Source of the DNA: Desulfobacteraceae bacterium
GTDB taxonomy: Bacteria; Desulfobacterota; DSM-4660; Desulfatiglandales; Desulfatiglandaceae
Assembly: GCA_013203065.1 (NCBI GenBank)
Contig: JABMQV010000778.1
Span: forward strand, 1 to 14,165
DNA: 14,165 bases
Direction of reading: 5' to 3'
Shown here: positions 13,676 to 14,165 of the stretch, piece after piece
How positions within the stretch are numbered: the stretch's first letter is position 1
Layout: each line of letters starts with the position of its first letter
Made by a program: the position numbers and the translations under genes
Notes under the pieces: generated by a model
Told to the model about the DNA's origin: nothing
The model's database searches: none
Seen by the model: only the letters and a program-made list of their open reading frames with translations

Positions 13676-14165
13676 ATGTCAGAAGACAAAAAACTCATGC
13701 CCCTGTCAGAGGCCATAGACCGGTACGTGTCAGACGGAGACGTCCTCTATCTGGGGGGATTCATCCAGCAGGAGCCGTTCGCAGCGGGCCATGAGATCAT
13801 AAGACAGGGCAAAAAGGACCTGACGGTTTCCAAGTGTGCGGCTTTGATACTTGTGGATCAGCTGATAGGGGCAGGGGTGGTCAGCCGCCTGATTACGACC
13901 TTTACCTGGAATCCCCTGCCAACCACGGCACACTGTTTTGTGCGCGCCGTGACAAAACAGATCCCCCGTGAAGTGGAGATAGAGGAGTATTCCATCCTGG
14001 CCCTCAACCTGGCCTATTTTGCAGGGGCATTGGATCTGCCCTATGTGGCAACCAAGACCATCCTGGGTTCAGGGTTTGATGGGGAGCAAACCGATTCCGG
14101 GGTCAAGAACAGGCTGAGGTTTGAAACGTCTCCATTTACCGGTGAACGGGTCTGTCTTGTTCCCC
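13676..14165 (+). CDS. Class I CoA-transferase alpha subunit (glutaconate CoA-transferase type), 3' end cut by window edge
   Basis: The frame from ATG 13676 is open for 163 codons to the window edge, behind an AGAAAGG site. The start MSEDKKLMPLSEAI is followed by DGDVLYLGGFIQQEPFAAGH (20-39) and EIIRQGKKDLTVSKC (40-54), the typical N-terminus of GctA-like alpha subunits. These move CoA between an acyl-CoA donor and an acid. The catalytic glutamate of this family is on the beta subunit, expected in the next gene outside the window. A role next to an ATP-using ligase could be an alternative, energy-saving activation of the substrate, or release of CoA from a product. IpdA-like ring-cleaving hydrolases share this fold, so transferase activity is likely but not certain. 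Confidence 0.88.
   Translation, partial: MSEDKKLMPLSEAIDRYVSDGDVLYLGGFIQQEPFAAGHEIIRQGKKDLTVSKCAALILVDQLIGAGVVSRLITTFTWNPLPTTAHCFVRAVTKQIPREVEIEEYSILALNLAYFAGALDLPYVATKTILGSGFDGEQTDSGVKNRLRFETSPFTGERVCLVP

Overview
The window looks like a chromosomal segment of an anaerobic, acid-degrading bacterium, most likely a Desulfobacterota (deltaproteobacterial) sulfate reducer or syntroph. This is inferred from moderate GC content, dense acyl-CoA catabolic genes, a benzylsuccinate-pathway-like thiolase arrangement, and intergenic heptad and GGTTCA repeats of a kind I associate with that group. No rRNA, tRNA, CRISPR array, transposase or phage gene was seen.

Layout. Two gene sets diverge from a regulatory region at about 5652-5917. 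The minus-strand set reads leftwards: enoyl-CoA hydratase (4872-5651), a 460-bp non-coding gap, 3-hydroxyacyl-CoA dehydrogenase of the HCDH fold (3539-4411), SDR-type 3-hydroxyacyl-CoA dehydrogenase (2742-3515), a glutaryl-CoA-dehydrogenase-like acyl-CoA dehydrogenase (1550-2731), and a large acyl-CoA dehydrogenase that runs off the left edge (1-1532). The plus-strand set reads rightwards: a crotonase-fold protein lacking the hydratase glutamates (5918-6694), a GntR/FCD regulator (6748-7446), a stand-alone methylmalonyl-CoA-mutase-type catalytic subunit (7467-9131), an HMG-CoA-synthase-like/DUF35 fusion (9147-10589), an SCP2-type thiolase (10589-11776), an AMP-forming acyl-CoA ligase (11890-13449), and a class I CoA-transferase alpha subunit that runs off the right edge (from 13676).

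How they may work together. The genes cover almost a complete beta-oxidation-like route: CoA activation (ligase or CoA transferase), alpha,beta-dehydrogenation (two flavoenzymes), hydration or isomerisation (two crotonases), 3-hydroxy oxidation (two unrelated folds) and thiolytic cleavage (thiolase with DUF35 partner). A B12-dependent carbon-skeleton mutase sits in the same operon. The mutase keeps the Tyr and Arg that bind a substrate carboxylate in methylmalonyl-CoA mutase. One acyl-CoA dehydrogenase keeps the Arg that binds the distal carboxylate in glutaryl-CoA dehydrogenase. Together these suggest a substrate with a carboxylated or branched acyl-CoA intermediate, such as a substituted succinate or other dicarboxylic acid. 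The actual substrate cannot be read from the sequence.

Most notable points. The HMG-CoA-synthase-like half of the fusion appears to lack all three catalytic residues and is translationally coupled to the thiolase. No B12-binding subunit for the mutase is present. The GntR regulator lacks the usual recognition-helix arginines. Several strong palindromes and repeat elements lie in the intergenic regions.
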